From the NCBI RefSeq assembly GCF_003633615.1, contig NZ_RBKU01000001.1:62001-126000 (forward strand): a stretch of 64,000 bases of DNA, in the 5' to 3' direction. A program made the position numbers and the translations under genes. The notes under the pieces were generated by a model. That model ran no database searches. It was not told the origin of the DNA and saw only the letters and a program-made list of their open reading frames with translations. This document shows, in pieces, positions 60,696-64,000 of the stretch; positions within the stretch are counted from its first letter, which is position 1; every line of letters starts with the position of its first letter. Source of the stretch: Mucilaginibacter gracilis (lineage in GTDB: Bacteria > Bacteroidota > Bacteroidia > Sphingobacteriales > Sphingobacteriaceae).

Positions 60696-63600
60696 TTAAA
60701 TTCCTACTTGTACGCCGATAGCGCACACTTTTAATGGGGGTAGTGAATACAGGGACCTGGATTCCGGGTCTGAACCTTTATACCCGGTGAAGGTCAAGAG
60801 ATTCTGTCCATTGACAAACACCCTGGCATTCCTGAAATGGATCTTTTTGACAAGCGGCTCCGGCACTTGCCAAGAAAGGGAAACGTTCTTTAAGCGGATA
60901 AAGGAAGCATCGGTATATGCTGCGTTACTGGAATTAGCAATATTATACCCGTTATTCAAACTAAAATCCTGGTTGTAGCGCTGAATATTGGTCACGTCGC
61001 CCGGGCGCTGCCACCTGGCCAGCACGGAAGTGGGCTGGTTCATGAAATAAAACCCGCCAGGATAATTGCCGAATTGGTTGTTTTGCCCGATCTGTTTGAC
61101 AAACTGGAAAAGCATATCAAATGAAACCGATTTGTAACGAAAGGCATTCTGGAACCCGCCAAAGAACTTCGGGCTCAGGTTTTCCGGAATGGTCGCGTCA
61201 TCAAAACCCGGGGAAGAAGTCAGGTTTCCGTTTTTATCCCTGAACTGGTAAGCGCCGGTAGTTTTGTCTACCCCCGCGTAGTCATAAACAAAAAAAGTCC
61301 CCAGCGGCTGACCAATATTTCTATTATCTATTCCTAATACGCCAGGGCCAACCGAAACCAATTTGTTTTTATTGATGGTAATATTAAATGAAGTATTCCA
61401 TTGAAAATCTTTGGTCTTGACATTCACCGTATTAAGTGCGAGCTCCCAGCCGCTGTTGGCTACTGTAGCATCCTGGTTGGTTTCTATGGACGAAAAACCG
61501 GTTACCGAGGGCAAACTGTAGGCGGTCAGCTGGTTCGAGGTTTTATTTAAATAGTAAGAAATGGCTGTTGACACCCTGCCCTTAAAAAGGCTCAACTCAA
61601 AGCCAGCTTCTTTTTTACGGGTTTCCTCCCAGGCCAGCAAAGGGTTAAAAAGGTTATTGATGTAAAGCCCCGTACCATTTTGGTAAGAAGAGGGTAATGA
61701 CGTATACAGGTCCAGGTATCTGTAATCGCCTATCTGGTCGCTTCCTGTGGTACCATAACTTACGCGCAATTTGCCAAAACTAATTACAGGTAAATTATGC
61801 TTGATAAAGCCGGATTGGGAAAATATCCATGCAGCGCCGACCGCGCCGAAATCATGAAACCTGCGCTCCGGTCCGAACCGGCTGCTACCGTCCCGCCTGC
61901 CGGTAAAATTGAGGATATACTGATCATTGATATTGTAATTGATACGGCCAAAAAAAGCAGTATATCGATAACGGGATATTGTTGTCGATGTAATCTTCGA
62001 GTTGGTCGGATCTGCCGAAAGGGGGTCCTCCATCAGCTGATCGCTGAGAAAGCCGTTGGCATTAAATATCTGCCCGTTATTGTCGTCCTGCTGAAATGTA
62101 GCGCCCGCCAGAACGTCTATCGTGCCTTCCCATAAGCTCGCCGAATAATTTGCCTGCGGTTCAATGATCCACGAGCGCGAGCTGTTATTGGTGAAATTCG
62201 ACTGGCGGCTTGACGTGCCCCAGAAAGCCGGGTCAACCGATGAAAATGGTAAGGTATTCAATTCGTTTACCAGCAGGCTGTTATAGCCGAGATTCGTTTT
62301 CAAAGACAGGTTATGCAGCAGCTGGTAACTCACCGTGGCATTGCTGACCAGATTAGTGGTATGGTTGTTATACTTTTGCAATAGCGAAGCGTAAGGATTC
62401 ACCCAGGTGGAATTTGCCCAGTTCAGCGTCCCGTCGCTGTTGTAAACCTGGGGCGCTACCGGGGCCAGGTAAATATTCCTTGTCAGGTCGCTCTGGAGCA
62501 ATCGGTTATTGTCATCCATGTAGTTGCCCGATAGCAATATCCTGAATTTCTGGTTAGCGGAAGCGCTGTTGATATTGAAATGCAGGGACACCTTCTGATC
62601 ACTGAAATCGCCTGGAAACACTGTAGTTTGCTTCTGATAACTTGTCCCGACCAGATATTGGGTCGTAGCGTTCCCCCCGGAAACACCCGCCTGGATGTTG
62701 TCATACTTCGCTGTGCCCCCAATTAGCTGTTTCTGCCAGTCGGTACTGCGGGTAGTATCCCATTTAGCCAGGTCGATATCTCCGCCGATCCCGCTGCCCA
62801 CGGCCACGTGATCATTTTTCAGGGCCTCGTAACGCATATCCAGGTATTGGCGCCTGTCCAGCAGGTCAAAGGAACGGGTGATCCTTCCCAGGCCGCTCTG
62901 CGCGGTGAAATTCACTGTGGTTTCCCCGGACTTGCCTTTTTTTGTGGTGATCAGCACTGCGCCGTTTGCCGCGCGGGAGCCGTAGATCGCCGTTGCGTCG
63001 GCGTCTTTCAGAACATCGATCGATTCAATGTCCGAAGGATTGATAAAACTTAAGGCGCTTCCATAAATCCCCTGGTTTTCGTTACCTGAACCGCCCAGAA
63101 TGTTACCCAGGTTCTTCAATAGTTGTGAGGTATAGGGGACGCCGTCAATAATATATAAAGGATCGTTGCCGTTATATAAACTGTTCTGGCCGCGGACCCT
63201 GATGGTAACGCCGGTCCCGGGCAGTCCCGTTGACTGGGTGATCTGTACGCCCGGTAACCTGCCTTCAAGGGCCAGTAAGGGATTATCAACTGGCTGTTTT
63301 TGAATATCGTCGCTTTTGACAGTTCCGATATCGCCGGTAGCGAGCCTTCTTGTCGTTGTTCCGTAGGCGATCACCTGTACCTCGTCCAGGTTAGAATTGC
63401 TCACAGTTAATGTTATCGTTCCCAGTTCCGGCCCGGCATTGGTCTCCCGTGTTATATAGCCTACAAAAGAAATCACGACAATAGCTTTGGGACTGACCTG
63501 TTTCAGCGCAAACGAGCCATCCTTGCTGGTAATGGTAAATTGGCTTCCATCCTTTAACTTTACATTTACTCCTGGTAGCGCATTCCCTTTTTCATCCACC

Positions 63601-64000
63601 ACACGCCCGTGCACATCAATAGCAGTAAAAGCAGTTTTAACGTTATCGAGAAAGGAAGGTTCTCTTTTCTTCTGTTCAATAATAACCGTTTTGTCCTCTA
63701 TCGTATATGTTAGTTGCTGCTTTTCTAAAACTAAGTCAAGAACTGCGTTAAGCTCTGCGTCATTGAAATTTACATCGATGATTTGACTCCCATTTACTTT
63801 TTTAGGTGACCATATAATACTATAGCCGGTTTGTTTATTGATCGAGTTGAAGATCTGCTTAAGGCTTATATGCTTTTGGTTAAGCGTAACACGCTGCGCA
63901 AGGCCCGTCGCGCTGACGGTCATTAAGCTTGTTAAAATGATGATCGTGGTAAGTTTCATGATCAACAGGCATTTTTTAATGCAACCCGGTAATGGGCTAC
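60696..64000 (-). CDS. SusC-family TonB-dependent transporter with STN domain (start probably outside window)
   Basis: At least 1087 residues are present. An ATG at 63959 starts MKLTTIIILTSLMTVSATGLAQ, but the frame stays open to the window edge and reads PLPGCIKKCLLI before it, the usual N-terminal extension of this group, so the true start is probably a few codons beyond base 64000. Domains: STN (about 25-90, HISLKQIFNSINKQTGYS), carboxypeptidase-like repeat (GRVVDEKGNALPGVNVKL), plug (VQVIAYGTTTRRLATGDIG, VLKDADATAIYGSRAANGA) and barrel ending GVQVGI. The STN domain implies a FecR/sigma pair further right. Confidence 0.94.
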   Translation of the reverse strand, partial: SPLPGCIKKCLLIMKLTTIIILTSLMTVSATGLAQRVTLNQKHISLKQIFNSINKQTGYSIIWSPKKVNGSQIIDVNFNDAELNAVLDLVLEKQQLTYTIEDKTVIIEQKKREPSFLDNVKTAFTAIDVHGRVVDEKGNALPGVNVKLKDGSQFTITSKDGSFALKQVSPKAIVVISFVGYITRETNAGPELGTITLTVSNSNLDEVQVIAYGTTTRRLATGDIGTVKSDDIQKQPVDNPLLALEGRLPGVQITQSTGLPGTGVTIRVRGQNSLYNGNDPLYIIDGVPYTSQLLKNLGNILGGSGNENQGIYGSALSFINPSDIESIDVLKDADATAIYGSRAANGAVLITTKKGKSGETTVNFTAQSGLGRITRSFDLLDRRQYLDMRYEALKNDHVAVGSGIGGDIDLAKWDTTRSTDWQKQLIGGTAKYDNIQAGVSGGNATTQYLVGTSYQKQTTVFPGDFSDQKVSLHFNINSASANQKFRILLSGNYMDDNNRLLQSDLTRNIYLAPVAPQVYNSDGTLNWANSTWVNPYASLLQKYNNHTTNLVSNATVSYQLLHNLSLKTNLGYNSLLVNELNTLPFSSVDPAFWGTSSRQSNFTNNSSRSWIIEPQANYSASLWEGTIDVLAGATFQQDDNNGQIFNANGFLSDQLMEDPLSADPTNSKITSTTISRYRYTAFFGRINYNINDQYILNFTGRRDGSSRFGPERRFHDFGAVGAAWIFSQSGFIKHNLPVISFGKLRVSYGTTGSDQIGDYRYLDLYTSLPSSYQNGTGLYINNLFNPLLAWEETRKKEAGFELSLFKGRVSTAISYYLNKTSNQLTAYSLPSVTGFSSIETNQDATVANSGWELALNTVNVKTKDFQWNTSFNITINKNKLVSVGPGVLGIDNRNIGQPLGTFFVYDYAGVDKTTGAYQFRDKNGNLTSSPGFDDATIPENLSPKFFGGFQNAFRYKSVSFDMLFQFVKQIGQNNQFGNYPGGFYFMNQPTSVLARWQRPGDVTNIQRYNQDFSLNNGYNIANSSNAAYTDASFIRLKNVSLSWQVPEPLVKKIHFRNARVFVNGQNLLTFTGYKGSDPESRSLYSLPPLKVCAIGVQVGI

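Noticed and set aside
1..64000. CRISPR arrays, tRNA or rRNA genes, IS-element transposases
   Set aside because: No regularly spaced repeats, cloverleaf-type sequences or DDE transposases were seen on either strand by reading; a dedicated search was not possible.

Overview
The window reads as a chromosome segment of a soil- or plant-type Bacteroidota, most like the Sphingobacteriaceae (Mucilaginibacter/Pedobacter). The basis is four SusC/SusD pairs, FecI-type sigma factors paired with FecR anti-sigma factors, TlpA-family thioredoxins, a Bacteroidota-type TTTG/TAnnTTTG promoter and Bacteroidota-type conjugation genes (TraE, TraK, TraL, TraM, RteC, a MobA/MobB/coupling-protein cluster). No rRNA, tRNA or CRISPR array was seen.

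Layout. (1) 1-3.2 kb: the 3' end of a susC and a complete susD, GC-richer by eye than what follows, closed by two hairpin terminators. (2) 3.6-4.9 kb: a small operon of SRPBCC protein, ArsR-type repressor and second SRPBCC protein, behind a good Bacteroidota promoter that overlaps a perfect palindrome. (3) 5.2-19.9 kb: a polysaccharide utilisation locus. Sigma factor, FecR, SusC, SusD and a TPR/TlpA protein read rightward. They meet a leftward operon of GH16, GH88, GH35 and a PL8 lyase with the chondroitin-AC-lyase catalytic residues. Lyase plus unsaturated glucuronyl hydrolase points to a uronic-acid-containing polymer. (4) 19.9-52.3 kb: a decayed conjugative element. Its left part holds a truncated and an intact tyrosine recombinase, DUF932, HNH, a histone-H1-like protein, DUF3945, TraM, TraL, TraK, a broken TraE, RteC and a LuxR-type regulator. 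Its right part (48.1-52.3 kb) holds the coupling protein, relaxase, MobA-like protein and a cluster of inverted repeats that could be oriT. (5) 31.4-47.8 kb, between those halves: a cargo locus of sigma factor, FecR, SusC, SusD, a cysteine-less TlpA protein, a subtilisin-like protease, a small secreted protein, a rhamnosidase fused to a metallophosphoesterase, a TlpA protein, an epimerase-type L-threonine dehydrogenase and a Crp-like regulator. (6) 52.4-64 kb: SusC (5' end outside the window), SusD, S9 peptidase, thioredoxin and a GH2 enzyme with an unusual helical tail.

How it works together. Each sigma/FecR pair should sense its STN-domain SusC and switch on its own uptake locus. In every complete locus the SusCD pair travels with at least one secreted thioredoxin-fold protein, and two loci also encode peptidases, so glycopeptides or glycoproteins are plausible substrates there. 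The conjugation module looks non-functional: everything from mid-TraE to the end of TraJ appears deleted and no TraN/O is seen, although the mobilisation genes are intact.

The most unusual items are the GH78-metallophosphoesterase fusion, the cysteine-less TlpA, the GH2 enzyme whose tail resembles that of the adjacent thioredoxin, the TraE/TraJ deletion scar and the inverted-repeat clusters near 31.0 and 51.8 kb. All family assignments are from reading the protein sequences; no database search was run.
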